The notes below the pieces were generated by a model. That model was given only the letters and a program-made list of their open reading frames with translations. It was not told the origin of the DNA and made no database searches. Positions 27,283-36,224 of a stretch of DNA of 64,000 nucleotides are shown in pieces; the stretch's first letter is position 1, and each line of letters starts with the position of its first letter. A program made the translations under genes and the position numbers. Location of the stretch: NCBI GenBank assembly GCA_002392915.1, contig DGHQ01000044.1, positions 88,653 to 152,652 on the forward strand. The letters are read 5' to 3'. The DNA comes from Bacteroidales bacterium UBA3844 (GTDB lineage: Bacteria; Bacteroidota; Bacteroidia; Bacteroidales; Paludibacteraceae).

Positions 27283-27990
27283 ATGAGCGACAAGAAAAAC
27301 AGCACAAGAATTCTTCTATGTGAAGATGACGAAAATCTTGGTTTGCTTCTTTGCGAATATTTGGAAGCAAAGGGTTATGAGGTGGTTTTGAAGAAAGACG
27401 GTGCAGCCGGCTACCAGGCATTCTCAGAACAATATTTCGACATCTGCGTACTTGATGTGATGATGCCAATCAAGGACGGATTCACATTAGCAAAAGAAAT
27501 CAGAGCCACAAATACGACTGTGCCCATCATCTTCCTTACAGCAAAGACACTGAAAGAAGATATCTTGGAAGGATTCCATATCGGTGCCGACGACTACATT
27601 ACAAAGCCATTCAGCATGGAAGAGCTACTTCTTCGTATTGAGGCTGTATTGCGTCGTGCTGGTGCAAAACGTCCTACAGAAGACGCGACATACAAATTTG
27701 GAAAATTCATTTTCGACACCAACAAACAGACTCTTACAATAAATGGCATTGAAGATAAGTTGACTACAAAAGAAAGTGATTTGCTCGCTCTTCTTTGCGC
27801 AAACTCAAATGAAATTCTTGAGCGCAACATGGCATTGAAGACTATCTGGGAGGAAGACAGCTATTTCAACGCAAGAAGTATGGATGTCTACATCACAAAG
27901 TTGAGAAAACGTTTGAAAGATGATCCTGAGGTTGAGATTATCAACGTCCACGGAAAAGGATACAAACTAGTGTTTCCACAAAATAGTTAA
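27283..27990 (+). CDS. rprY: Response regulator, RprY type (OmpR family)
   Basis: A 235-residue two-domain regulator. The receiver (about 8-123) keeps the acidic pocket (CEDDEN), the phosphorylated Asp in CVLDVMMPIKDG (about residue 57), the switch Thr (FLTAKT) and the Lys in DYITKPF. The C-terminal winged helix (about 140-232) ends in ARSMDVYITKLRKRLKDDPEV and NVHGKGYKL, as in OmpR/PhoB. It should bind DNA after phosphorylation by the upstream kinase. RprY is highly conserved in Bacteroidetes, and the match to its N-terminal phrase RILLCEDDENLGLLLCEYL is strong. A terminator follows. Confidence 0.93.
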   Translation: MSDKKNSTRILLCEDDENLGLLLCEYLEAKGYEVVLKKDGAAGYQAFSEQYFDICVLDVMMPIKDGFTLAKEIRATNTTVPIIFLTAKTLKEDILEGFHIGADDYITKPFSMEELLLRIEAVLRRAGAKRPTEDATYKFGKFIFDTNKQTLTINGIEDKLTTKESDLLALLCANSNEILERNMALKTIWEEDSYFNARSMDVYITKLRKRLKDDPEVEIINVHGKGYKLVFPQNS

Positions 27991-28013
27991 TAATCAAAAC
28001 TAAATATAATAGG

Positions 28014-28045
28014 AAAGACGGCGATTTCAGCGTCTTTTCAGATTT
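28014..28045 (+). terminator. Terminator after rprXY
   Basis: The stem AAAGACG (28014-28020) pairs with CGTCTTT (28031-28037) across a 10-nt loop, followed by a T-rich stretch. Confidence 0.65.
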
Positions 28046-28078
28046 TATATTTTGACCCAATAGAGCATACAACACACA

Positions 28079-28813
28079 GTGGAATACGTTCTTTTGATAG
28101 TATGTGCATGCGGTGCTGGATTTGTGCAACGTACTGTAGGATTTGGATTCGGAATCTTTCTTATACCATTGCTTTTTTTGCTTGGTGTGATGGGAGGAGA
28201 CTACAAAAGCATTGTCTCGCTATCTTCAATGATGGCAGCGACATTAAGCCTGATAACTGTCTGGGATCTTCGTAAATCACTTGATTGGCGTTTCATTTGG
28301 CCCCTACTGATTGTATTTATACCCACAAGCACATTCTTCTCATACGTGATGTTTGGAACAGACGCATCATGGCTAAAAATAATTTTGGGAATCACACTGA
28401 TTCTATTGTCGATCTATTTTACCTTTTTCAAAAAAGACGGCATTAAGATCAAACCCAACTGGTTTAACACCATCAGTTTGGGGAGTCTGAGCGGATTGAT
28501 GGGAGGATTATTCTCAATGCAGGGGCCTCCCGTCGTCTATTATTACCTCTCAACACAAAAGACGAAAGAAGAATATATGGCACAGACACAGTGTTTTTTT
28601 TTTCTAGGCAATCTATGGATGACCATACTGCGTGCAGGAGAAGGAATAATCACCGCACAAGTTGGCAAATGCTATCTTATTGCCATAGCTGGCTGTCTGA
28701 CAGGCATGTGGATAGGAGCTCACATCTACAACAAAATGAATAACGGACTACTGCTCAAAGCTATTTATATCTTTTTGGCATACAGCGGTGTGAGTATGAT
28801 TATAGGTCAATAG
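28079..28813 (+). CDS. TauE/SafE-family anion exporter-like membrane protein
   Basis: A 244-residue protein with about eight predicted helices in two repeats; the GGLFSMQGPPVVYYYL segment (about 145-160) is the usual TauE/SafE second-repeat signature. The family moves sulfite, sulfoacetate or other organosulfur anions; the substrate here is unknown. The only start matching the family N-terminus is a GTG at 28079; no in-frame ATG lies near. No promoter consensus is obvious between the rprXY terminator and the GTG. It stands alone between the two-component system and the glycan cluster. Confidence 0.82.
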   Translation: MEYVLLIVCACGAGFVQRTVGFGFGIFLIPLLFLLGVMGGDYKSIVSLSSMMAATLSLITVWDLRKSLDWRFIWPLLIVFIPTSTFFSYVMFGTDASWLKIILGITLILLSIYFTFFKKDGIKIKPNWFNTISLGSLSGLMGGLFSMQGPPVVYYYLSTQKTKEEYMAQTQCFFFLGNLWMTILRAGEGIITAQVGKCYLIAIAGCLTGMWIGAHIYNKMNNGLLLKAIYIFLAYSGVSMIIGQ

Positions 28814-28844
28814 TTGGATATTCGAATTTGAAAAACTAATTTTG
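28814..28844 (+). promoter_or_regulatory. Promoter of the surface-glycan cluster
   Basis: TTG (28814-28816), 20 bp, TAATTTTG (28837-28844) matches the Bacteroides consensus and lies 34 bp before the ATG of the first glycosyltransferase gene. Confidence 0.6.
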
Positions 28845-28878
28845 TGGTATAATAGGGAACACCGACAAACATATAAAG

Positions 28879-29775
28879 ATGCAAAAGGAGTTGTCCATAA
28901 TATATGTTAACTATAACACTGCCGACCAAGTGATGAAGTCGGTAGAGAGTGTGCGTCGTCACACAAAAGGTATCGACTATGAAATAATCGTTGCCGACAA
29001 CAACTCCCAAAACGACACAAATCTACAAACACTAATTGACGATGAAGCTGTCAAAGTAGTAAGACTAGACGACAACTATGGATTTGGCAAGGCCAACAAC
29101 GCTGGGGTAAAGGAAAGTACAGGTGAATATATTTTTCTGTTGAATCCCGACACAATATGCCACGACAATTCCATCAAAATTCTGCTTGACTGCCTCAAAG
29201 CCGACAAAGCAATAGGTGTGATGGGGCCAAATCTCATTAATGCAGAATCAACCCCTACTCACTCTTTCAGAAGAGCTGGCGACGGAATCATAACCGAACT
29301 CAATTTCTCATTGTTCGGATTGCCATATAAAGCACTTTATGGCAACAACTTTGAATTCAACCACAGCGGCAAACAGATAGAAGTGGCTTATACATGTGGA
29401 GCAGCGATGATGATGAGACGAGAGACCTTTGAAAAAATTGGAGGATTTGACGAATCCTTTTTTATGTATTACGAAGACCAAGATCTCTGCAACAGGATCA
29501 AGAAAACAGGATTGAGGATTGTCAATGAACCCTCAGCAATAATACAACATCTGGAGGGGACAAGCATTAGTCTGAACTCAAGAAGAGAGAAATATATTAT
29601 ACAAAGCAGAAAAAAATATTTTCTTAAGACAATGCCAAAATGGCATTTCAGAGTAGCAAATATTTTGACAAAGTTCTTCCTTTTGATCGGAGAATTTACA
29701 TATACATTATGTGGCAAAAAAGAGTTGGCAGAAAAATACTCGTGCCGCAGAAATTTGATTTCGGAATATGAATAA
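28879..29775 (+). CDS. Glycosyltransferase family 2 (rhamnosyltransferase-like)
   Basis: A 298-residue GT-A enzyme. The nucleotide-sugar site is seen in IIYVNYNTADQV and IIVADNNSQNDTN (about 6-45), the metal-binding site as LLNPDT (about 92-97, NPDT replacing DxD) and the acceptor-side motif as FFMYYEDQDLCNR (about 194-206, ED as base). The layout is that of WbbL-type transferases that extend cell-surface glycans. There is no membrane helix except a short hydrophobic patch near 260. The next gene overlaps it by 8 bp. Confidence 0.88.
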   Translation: MQKELSIIYVNYNTADQVMKSVESVRRHTKGIDYEIIVADNNSQNDTNLQTLIDDEAVKVVRLDDNYGFGKANNAGVKESTGEYIFLLNPDTICHDNSIKILLDCLKADKAIGVMGPNLINAESTPTHSFRRAGDGIITELNFSLFGLPYKALYGNNFEFNHSGKQIEVAYTCGAAMMMRRETFEKIGGFDESFFMYYEDQDLCNRIKKTGLRIVNEPSAIIQHLEGTSISLNSRREKYIIQSRKKYFLKTMPKWHFRVANILTKFFLLIGEFTYTLCGKKELAEKYSCRRNLISEYE

Positions 29776-30817
29776 TAAGACTCTATATATAAACGGACTT
29801 TTTTTAGCTCAAAAGGCGACTGGAGTTCAGGTTGTGTCTTACGAGATGTGCCAATCCTTACATAAATTAGGATGGCATGTCGTGTGCTTTATGCCAGACG
29901 TAAATATAGAAGAAGGATATGATCCAGATTTTGAAGTCGTAAAACTAGCTGGTCATAAAGGACACATTTGGGAACAGACCACTTTACGTCGACATCTGAA
30001 AAAAATTGGCAGTCCACTGTTCATCAACCTATTTGGACTTGGAGTGGTAGGCTACAAGAACCAGATAGTGACTGTACATGACATTGCATATAGTGTAAAC
30101 AAAGAATGGTTCAGTTTCAGCTACCGCACATGCTATAGTTTGTTGCTCCCAATACTCACTCGCCAAGCAAGACTAGTACTTACCGTGAGTGAATTTTCTA
30201 AAAAAGAGATAATCAAAGAATTCTCCATTTCACCGGATAAAATATTCATTTTTTCACCAGCTCCGAAATCACGTCCACACACAGATACTGAAGCAGGCAT
30301 TGATGGCAAGTATGTAATAGCCGTATCGAGTATGGATCCACGCAAGAATTTTGAAACATTAGTGGAAGCATACAAAAAACGCCCAAATGATGGAGTAAAG
30401 CTAATAGTAGTGGGAGGAGCAGCAAAGATTTATGGAGAGACAAAAATTCACAACACAGAAGAGAGAATAAAATTTCTTGGAAGAGTTTCAGACGAACGAT
30501 TAGAAGCCCTATATAGAAATGCATCTCTTTATGTCTGCACTTCACTTTATGAAGGATTCGGCATACCTGCTCTTGAAGCCATGCAATATGGATGTCCTGT
30601 AGCGGTAAGTGATATAGAAATATTCCATGAGGTTCTTGGAGACAATGCCGTCTACTTCAATCCAACAGATACGACAGACATCGCAGAAAAAATATCTTTC
30701 GCGCTATCAAAAAAGTACGATGAAAACGACAAAAATACACTGATAGAGCATTCAAAAAAGTACAACATGGATTTTTCTGCAGAAAAATTGTCAAAGAAAT
30801 TGGAAACACTTTTATAG
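29768..30817 (+). CDS. Glycosyltransferase family 4
   Basis: A 349-residue GT-B enzyme of the GT1/GT4 group. The C-terminal half shows VSSMDPRKNFETLVEAY (about 179-195), GRVSDERLEALYRNASLYV and the donor-binding SLYEGFGIPALEAMQYGCPV (about 260-279), with the conserved E-x7-E arrangement. It is likely to add a sugar from a nucleotide donor to a lipid-linked glycan in the cytoplasm. The start overlaps the GT2 gene by 8 bp. An AT-rich hairpin (CCAAAAA/TTTTTGG, 30825-30845) follows the stop and may partly end transcription before the internal promoter. Confidence 0.9.
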   Translation: MNNKTLYINGLFLAQKATGVQVVSYEMCQSLHKLGWHVVCFMPDVNIEEGYDPDFEVVKLAGHKGHIWEQTTLRRHLKKIGSPLFINLFGLGVVGYKNQIVTVHDIAYSVNKEWFSFSYRTCYSLLLPILTRQARLVLTVSEFSKKEIIKEFSISPDKIFIFSPAPKSRPHTDTEAGIDGKYVIAVSSMDPRKNFETLVEAYKKRPNDGVKLIVVGGAAKIYGETKIHNTEERIKFLGRVSDERLEALYRNASLYVCTSLYEGFGIPALEAMQYGCPVAVSDIEIFHEVLGDNAVYFNPTDTTDIAEKISFALSKKYDENDKNTLIEHSKKYNMDFSAEKLSKKLETLL

Positions 30818-30824
30818 AAAACTT

Positions 30825-30845
30825 CCAAAAATCACCATTTTTTGG
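30825..30845 (+). terminator. Weak hairpin after the first two glycosyltransferase genes
   Basis: CCAAAAA (30825-30831) and TTTTTGG (30839-30845) pair across a 7-nt loop. There is no clean T-run after it, so it may be an attenuating rather than a full terminator. Confidence 0.35.
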
Positions 30846-30856
30846 AATAAAAGTAC

Positions 30857-30864
30857 TACTTTTG
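30857..30864 (+). promoter_or_regulatory. Predicted internal -7 box before the M23 peptidase gene
   Basis: TACTTTTG matches TAnnTTTG, 35 bp before the ATG at 30899. No -33 TTTG is found at 19-20 bp; the nearest lies 12 bp upstream. Confidence 0.45.
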
Positions 30865-30898
30865 TTAAGTTTTTAAAATTGGGTTCTTTTACGCGGAA

Positions 30899-32248
30899 AT
30901 GGCAACTGAGAAAACAGACTTCTACAAAACAATTGACACGATTATAGGCGTAGTTCACGCTCTATTATCGGTGCTTTTTCGCATACACACAAAATTGACC
31001 GTTTCAAGGATTGCCGCTTTAACTATTTTCTCCTTGCTTCTCCCAATAATGTCTTGCACAAATAGCAATCCAACAATTGAAGACAAAAATGCAGATATAT
31101 CATCTATAACAGACACCATCAAAAACGCAAAACGCATTCATCAAATAATCTACGGCATAGATGTCGATACTTTGGATCACGATAGATATTCACTCAAACA
31201 TGGCGAGAATCTATCAGACATACTGACTCGATACAATATAAACAAAAAAAACATAGCAAAATGTGATTCTGCAATAAGCGAAGTGTTTGACATTAAAAAA
31301 TTACGGGCAGGAAACAATTATTGCGTTATCACAGAGCAAGACTCCCTACACACATTGCGACACTTGATCTATGAAATAAGTCCTGTTGAGTATTTTGTAT
31401 TATCAATTAACGGGAACAACATCACATCTGTAAAAAACAGACACAAAGTAGTAGAGAGAGAAAGAATAGCAGAAGGTGTTATTGAGACATCTCTTTGGAA
31501 TGCAGTGGTAGGACAAGGGCTACAATGGGAATTAGCGATGAAATTATCTGACATATATGCATGGAATATCGATTTTTTCGGACTTCAGAAAGGAGATATG
31601 TTCAAAGCTAAATATACAGAACGTTGGGTGGATTCCACTTTCGTCGGCATCGACTCTATTAAATGCGCTATGTTCTTTCATGACAATCGAGAATATCATG
31701 CTATCCCATTTGATATTAACGGGAAGACAGAATACTTCGACAATGACGGTAACAGCCTACGTAAAGCTTTTCTAAAAGCTCCATTAAAGTATTCTCGCAT
31801 CAGCTCAAAATTCACACACTCTCGATTCCATCCTGTACTTAAAATTCGACGACCACACCACGGAGTCGATTACGCAGCACCTAAAGGGACTCCCGTAATG
31901 AGCATCGGCGACGGGAAAGTTGTGGCTAAAGGTTGGGACAAAAAAGGCGGTGGCAATTACATCAGAATCCAACATAATTCGATTTACAGCACCGTCTACA
32001 TGCACCTTAATGGTTTTGCTAAAGGTATTTCACAAGGCAGCAATGTTAAACAGAGCGACTTAATCGGATATGTTGGCAGCACAGGTACAGCAACAGGGCC
32101 ACATCTTGATTTTAGAGTTTACAAGAATGGTCGACCAATAGACCCATTAAAATTGGTTAGTCCATCAGTTGAGCCAGTTCCAACTGACAGCATGGCAAAA
32201 TTTACACTTGTAAGAGACTTTTTATTGAGAGATTTAAGAGTTGATTAA
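30899..32248 (+). CDS. M23 family peptidase-like protein with altered metal site
   Basis: A 449-residue envelope protein. A hydrophobic segment (about 40-57) ends in LPIMSC, so it may be a lipoprotein if the true start is downstream of the annotated ATG, or a membrane-anchored protein. Residues 85-330 form a LysM-like/OapA-type region; the LytM/M23 domain occupies about 305-425. It keeps HHGVDYA (His and Asp metal ligands) and HSIYSTVYMHL-like elements, but the usual HLH reads GPHLDFRV. The second His, normally a zinc ligand, is Asp. Activity is therefore uncertain. It sits among glycan genes 5 bp before the ligase gene, hinting at peptidoglycan remodelling tied to glycan export. Confidence 0.8.
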   Translation: MATEKTDFYKTIDTIIGVVHALLSVLFRIHTKLTVSRIAALTIFSLLLPIMSCTNSNPTIEDKNADISSITDTIKNAKRIHQIIYGIDVDTLDHDRYSLKHGENLSDILTRYNINKKNIAKCDSAISEVFDIKKLRAGNNYCVITEQDSLHTLRHLIYEISPVEYFVLSINGNNITSVKNRHKVVERERIAEGVIETSLWNAVVGQGLQWELAMKLSDIYAWNIDFFGLQKGDMFKAKYTERWVDSTFVGIDSIKCAMFFHDNREYHAIPFDINGKTEYFDNDGNSLRKAFLKAPLKYSRISSKFTHSRFHPVLKIRRPHHGVDYAAPKGTPVMSIGDGKVVAKGWDKKGGGNYIRIQHNSIYSTVYMHLNGFAKGISQGSNVKQSDLIGYVGSTGTATGPHLDFRVYKNGRPIDPLKLVSPSVEPVPTDSMAKFTLVRDFLLRDLRVD

Positions 32249-32253
32249 AAAGA

Positions 32254-34152
32254 ATGAAAATTAACATTGACATATTGAAAGACGATACAAAATACGGAAA
32301 ATTTGATCAAGTAATTGATTTTCTTTTTTGTATATCATCTGTCATTTTCGCTTTTGCCATACCATTTCAATTCATATTTACCCCATGGATTGCACATTGG
32401 TTTTTTGCCGTTCTGATATTTAAGATTTATTATTCATTACGAGGAAAAGAAGATCCCATTTCTATCAATTTTAAGGATTCTATCGCCATTTTTTCACTTG
32501 GTTGTTTTGGTGGATGGGCTCTATTAAGTACATTTTGGAGTCTTGACCCTGAACACACCTACAAAATGGCAATTAATTGGTTATCACCTCTATTAATTAT
32601 ACCTGGCATTTACATTTTTTCCAGCAAAAGACTTCCCATCACATTGATGATGAAATCATTTGTTTGCGGATGTACTGCCTTAATCATTTATGCACTTACA
32701 GATCTGACAGAAACAGCATTAAATGGTGACATAAGATATTTTTTATGCTCTCGCTTGGAGATAATGAGACATATTGAATCTGTGACATATCATCATATAT
32801 ATTTAGGATTCATTATTGCTGTTTCCCTATTTGTATCTTATAAGTTCCTTTTTGATTCAAAAACTTCCTTTTGGGAAAAATTATTTTATATTACACATTC
32901 TGTTCTTGCTTTATTTCTTTTGGCGATTGACAATTCTCGAATCGTCACTTTAGCTATTTTTATTTCTGTTCTTTTATTTTTCACTTGTCAGATAAATAAA
33001 AATAAGAAACTTGGACTTTCTCTATTAATCATATTTGTCATTCTAATTATCACTTTTATAGTTTTCCCTACCCGATTAGGAGAGACCGTAATAAAGATTG
33101 CAGAAAGTGGAGACGCAGATGATCCTAGATTCCATATATGGAAAGCTCTTTATACGGGGCTTAAAGATGTTCCTTTCTTAGGTTATGGATATTCAGCCGT
33201 AGATAATGTTTACGCCGATTTATTCCAAAAAACAGGATGTTGGTTTGCATTAGACAATCATTACTCCACACATAATCAATTTATGGAGGCTTTCTTCACA
33301 CTTGGTTATATCGGTGTAATATTTGTTGTATTGTTCTTAGTCGGGGTAGGCATATTAGTCAAGAAATACAAATCAATGTTATTTGCATCCTTGTTTATTC
33401 TACTTGTGGTGTCTATGACTTTTGAAATACCCTTCTGCTATGGCTTTGCTATACCATTACTCATTGCTTGGTTTACATTTTGTCACTCTGGCAAAACAGA
33501 CATGCATTTTGATTTGCCGAAATTCACATTTGCGGCACCTTCCATTATTGCAATTGTATTCACAGGGATAATAGCTTCTGATTCATATAAATCTGTAAAA
33601 AAATATTCCTCAAAAGGAAAAATCGAAACAACAGATTACAGCAATAGAAAATTCACAAAAAAGGGACTAAAAAAGAATAATATAACAGACAAGGATATCG
33701 ATATGATCATTTGCAAGGGAGAAAGTGGCACGGTATATACATTAAAAGATTTAGCTCTTGACATCAGAGATTATGCTTATACAAATACCACTGACACCCT
33801 CATTTTTAGTACCGACTACTTTATCTCTGAAGATTTCAGTGCAGAAAAAATCTCTATGATCGCCCAACAACTTTCCACAAACAAAACAAATTGCGAAAAG
33901 GCACTTGATTTGGATGATAGAAACGTATGGAAATCAGACTCATTAATAATAGTACCCGCACATACGGAAATCATCAATTTAAAAACAAATCAGATAGAAA
34001 TAAGGCATACCAAAGCAACACCTAATAGAGTGTTTTTACAGACAGAACTAAAAAATGAAAAAACATTCAATGACATGAGAGGCTATGCATTATTTAGAAA
34101 CATGAAGATTGAAACTCTATACAAACATCATCATGACAATAAAGAAAAGTGA
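32254..34152 (+). CDS. O-antigen ligase/polymerase (Wzy_C) with C-terminal extension
   Basis: A 632-residue inner-membrane protein. About eleven to twelve helices fill residues 20-445. The Wzy_C signature region contains DNSRIVTLAIF, DPRFHIWKALYTGLKDVPFLGYGY and HYSTHNQFMEAFFTLGYIG, whose His and Arg residues are those expected in the large periplasmic loop. Such proteins polymerise O-units or ligate glycan to lipid A core or protein. The last 190 residues (about 445-632) form a soluble, charged tail that most members (about 400-450 aa) lack. The gene follows the M23 gene by 5 bp and overlaps the DUF5672 gene. Confidence 0.82.
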   Translation: MKINIDILKDDTKYGKFDQVIDFLFCISSVIFAFAIPFQFIFTPWIAHWFFAVLIFKIYYSLRGKEDPISINFKDSIAIFSLGCFGGWALLSTFWSLDPEHTYKMAINWLSPLLIIPGIYIFSSKRLPITLMMKSFVCGCTALIIYALTDLTETALNGDIRYFLCSRLEIMRHIESVTYHHIYLGFIIAVSLFVSYKFLFDSKTSFWEKLFYITHSVLALFLLAIDNSRIVTLAIFISVLLFFTCQINKNKKLGLSLLIIFVILIITFIVFPTRLGETVIKIAESGDADDPRFHIWKALYTGLKDVPFLGYGYSAVDNVYADLFQKTGCWFALDNHYSTHNQFMEAFFTLGYIGVIFVVLFLVGVGILVKKYKSMLFASLFILLVVSMTFEIPFCYGFAIPLLIAWFTFCHSGKTDMHFDLPKFTFAAPSIIAIVFTGIIASDSYKSVKKYSSKGKIETTDYSNRKFTKKGLKKNNITDKDIDMIICKGESGTVYTLKDLALDIRDYAYTNTTDTLIFSTDYFISEDFSAEKISMIAQQLSTNKTNCEKALDLDDRNVWKSDSLIIVPAHTEIINLKTNQIEIRHTKATPNRVFLQTELKNEKTFNDMRGYALFRNMKIETLYKHHHDNKEK

Positions 34153-34918
34153 AATAGCTATTATCGTACCAATTTACAAACTGCCTCTTTCACCAGATGA
34201 CAGGACTTGCTTAAATCAACTTTTTAAAGTGATGATTGGGTACGACATAATTGCTATATATCCCGAAACTCTTGACATGACCGATGTGTGTAGAGAATAT
34301 CCTCTCATAATCAAACATCCAATGGAAAGTTCCTATTTCAAGAGTTTAAGATCCTACAACAAGCTTGTACTATCTTGCTCTTTTTACGATACTTTCTCAA
34401 GCTACAAATACATCCTGATAAATCAATTAGACACATACATTTTTTGCGACGAGCTTTGTAAATGGGCAAATTCAGGATTCGACTACGTCGGTGCCCCGTT
34501 TGTGCCCGATAAAGATAAATATTGGACCCCTTTAAGACGACTATGGTGCAGATTAAATTTCTTTCTTCGTCGTTATAAAGGTACAAATCCTCATCACAGC
34601 CAATGGTTCCAGGTGGGGAATGGAGGTCTCTGTCTAAGAAATGTGAGCAAATTCCAACACATCACAAAAAAATATAAACAACAGATTGAGGATGATTTGT
34701 CCGATGAAAAGGACTTTTATCCAGAAGATCTTTGGCTTTCTTTTGAGCTTAAAGATGACGACAGGCTAAAAACTCCAGATTGGAAAACAGCATTACTCTT
34801 CAGTATTGAATGTTCTCCACAAAAATGTATGGATATAATAGGAAACAAACTTCCTTTTGGAACCCATGCATGGACATTAGATAAACATAGACCATTTTGG
34901 GGAAAATATATAAAATAG
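34133..34918 (+). CDS. DUF5672 family protein, glycosyltransferase-like
   Basis: A protein of 261 residues from the ATG at 34133 (MTIKKSEIAIIVPIYK). It carries a GT-A-like pattern: an N-terminal beta strand IAIIVPIYK, ILINQLDTYIFCDEL (about 98-112, with a DxD-like Asp), FDYVGAPFVPD, and VGNGGLCLRNV (about 166-176). These are hallmarks of DUF5672, which occurs in LPS and capsule loci as a putative glycosyltransferase. The start overlaps the end of the ligase gene by 20 bp, implying coupling. No biochemical role is established for the family. Confidence 0.78.
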   Translation: MTIKKSEIAIIVPIYKLPLSPDDRTCLNQLFKVMIGYDIIAIYPETLDMTDVCREYPLIIKHPMESSYFKSLRSYNKLVLSCSFYDTFSSYKYILINQLDTYIFCDELCKWANSGFDYVGAPFVPDKDKYWTPLRRLWCRLNFFLRRYKGTNPHHSQWFQVGNGGLCLRNVSKFQHITKKYKQQIEDDLSDEKDFYPEDLWLSFELKDDDRLKTPDWKTALLFSIECSPQKCMDIIGNKLPFGTHAWTLDKHRPFWGKYIK

Positions 34919-34926
34919 GATAGGAA

Positions 34927-36009
34927 ATGAAAAAGGAGATACTTATTGATCTTATGGATCTTGATGAGCATTCAGGTTTTGGAGAAATTGAAAGAATGTA
35001 TGCCAACATTTTTTCTAAAATTGACATACCCGATATGCACTTCAATTTTCTTGTCAGAGACAAACAAATGAATACTTATGGAGAAAAAGTGGGGTATCTA
35101 AAACACAGATCCATTTATAAAGTGTTTCCTTTTCTTATTTCTCGTCATTTCGATCTTTGGCATTCCGTTCACCAGCTATATCGTGAGTGTCCACGCAATA
35201 AATCCACAAAACGTATTCTGACAATACACGACCTCAACTTCCTTTACGAGAAAAATAAGAAAAAAGCTCAAAAATATCTGAATGCTGTTTGTGATAAAAT
35301 CAATAATGCACATCATTTGGTTGCCATCTCCAACTTTGCTAAGAATGAGGTGCTCAAAAACTGCAAAATGAAGGAAGAAAAACCTTTTGATGTGATCTTG
35401 AACGGTGTGCGTGATACTAGCAACGACAACAGGACAAAACCTTCTTTCATAAAACCAAACAGAAAATTCCTGTGTGCAGTAGGAGCTGTCAGAGAGAAAA
35501 AAAACATCCATGTTCTTTTGGATATGATGAAATACCTGCCAGAATATGAACTTTATGTATGCGGAAGCACGACAGGAGAATATTCACAAAAGCTTAAAGA
35601 CAGGATAAAAAGTGAGAAAATTGACAACGTCACAATCACTGGTATAATTTCAGACGAAGAGAAAAATTGGCTTTATGCCAACATGGAAGCTTTGATGTTT
35701 CCAAGCCGTCTGGAAGGATTTGGTCTGCCAATCATTGAAGCTATGCATTTCAAAAAAACTGTCTTTTCATCGCCTTTTTCTTCTCTTCCAGAAATCTGCT
35801 CCACTCACGCCTACATATGGAAAGAGCTTGAACCAGAATATATGGCGACATTGGTTCGCGAAAAGATCTCTGAATTTTACGCGGATTCAAGCCGTGCAGA
35901 GGCAGAAAAAGAATATGCCAACACCTACTCTTATGAACGTCATATAAAAGCTTATATCGCCCTTTATAGGAAATTGTTAGGCTTGCCAGAGATGGAAATA
36001 AATTTATAA
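34927..36009 (+). CDS. Glycosyltransferase family 4
   Basis: A 360-residue GT-B enzyme, the last gene of the glycan cluster, 8 bp after the DUF5672 gene. The C-terminal half shows VGAVREKKNIHVLLDMM (about 188-204), GIISDEEKNWLYANMEALMF and the donor-site SRLEGFGLPIIEAMHFKKTV (about 259-278). The N-terminal half binds the acceptor and contains RILTIHDLNFLYEK. It is similar in plan to the other GT4 gene of the cluster but only distantly alike in sequence, so the two probably make different linkages. Confidence 0.9.
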   Translation: MKKEILIDLMDLDEHSGFGEIERMYANIFSKIDIPDMHFNFLVRDKQMNTYGEKVGYLKHRSIYKVFPFLISRHFDLWHSVHQLYRECPRNKSTKRILTIHDLNFLYEKNKKKAQKYLNAVCDKINNAHHLVAISNFAKNEVLKNCKMKEEKPFDVILNGVRDTSNDNRTKPSFIKPNRKFLCAVGAVREKKNIHVLLDMMKYLPEYELYVCGSTTGEYSQKLKDRIKSEKIDNVTITGIISDEEKNWLYANMEALMFPSRLEGFGLPIIEAMHFKKTVFSSPFSSLPEICSTHAYIWKELEPEYMATLVREKISEFYADSSRAEAEKEYANTYSYERHIKAYIALYRKLLGLPEMEINL

Positions 36010-36014
36010 AATAG

Positions 36015-36202
36015 GAGGGTGTATCAAAATGTAAAATCAAGTTTTTCGAACTTACATTTTGTCACTTTTTATATGAACAAAGCCGTTTCAGAGCTTAAAA
36101 ATTACAGTTAAGTCTTTGAAACGGCTATATTTTTGGAGAATTTAAAAATCAACTTACATTTTGATAGTTTGATTTTTGATAAATTGAGTTTTGATCACCC
36201 TC
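36015..36202. mobile_element. Candidate MITE-like hairpin element closing the glycan cluster
   Basis: A 188-bp non-coding stretch is bounded by inverted ends GAGGGTGTATCAAAA and TTTTGATCACCCTC (one base of indel). Inside are a left hairpin (CAAAATGT/ACATTTTG around AAGTT-tttcg-AACTT, 36025-36061), a central long hairpin (36081-36126), and a 13-bp direct repeat AACTTACATTTTG (36049-36061 and 36151-36163). No clear target-site duplication is visible. The end sequence reminds me of some Bacteroidetes insertion-sequence termini, but no transposase is present, so the mobile nature is inferred. Confidence 0.45.
36081..36134 (+). terminator. Strong hairpin terminator after the glycan cluster
   Basis: AGCCGTTTCA...CTTAA pairs with TTAAG...TGAAACGGCT over 15 or so bases (36081-36126), followed by ATATTTTT on the plus strand. 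It lies in the centre of the MITE-like element. Confidence 0.65.
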
Positions 36203-36224
36203 TTACTTATATATACATGAAATA

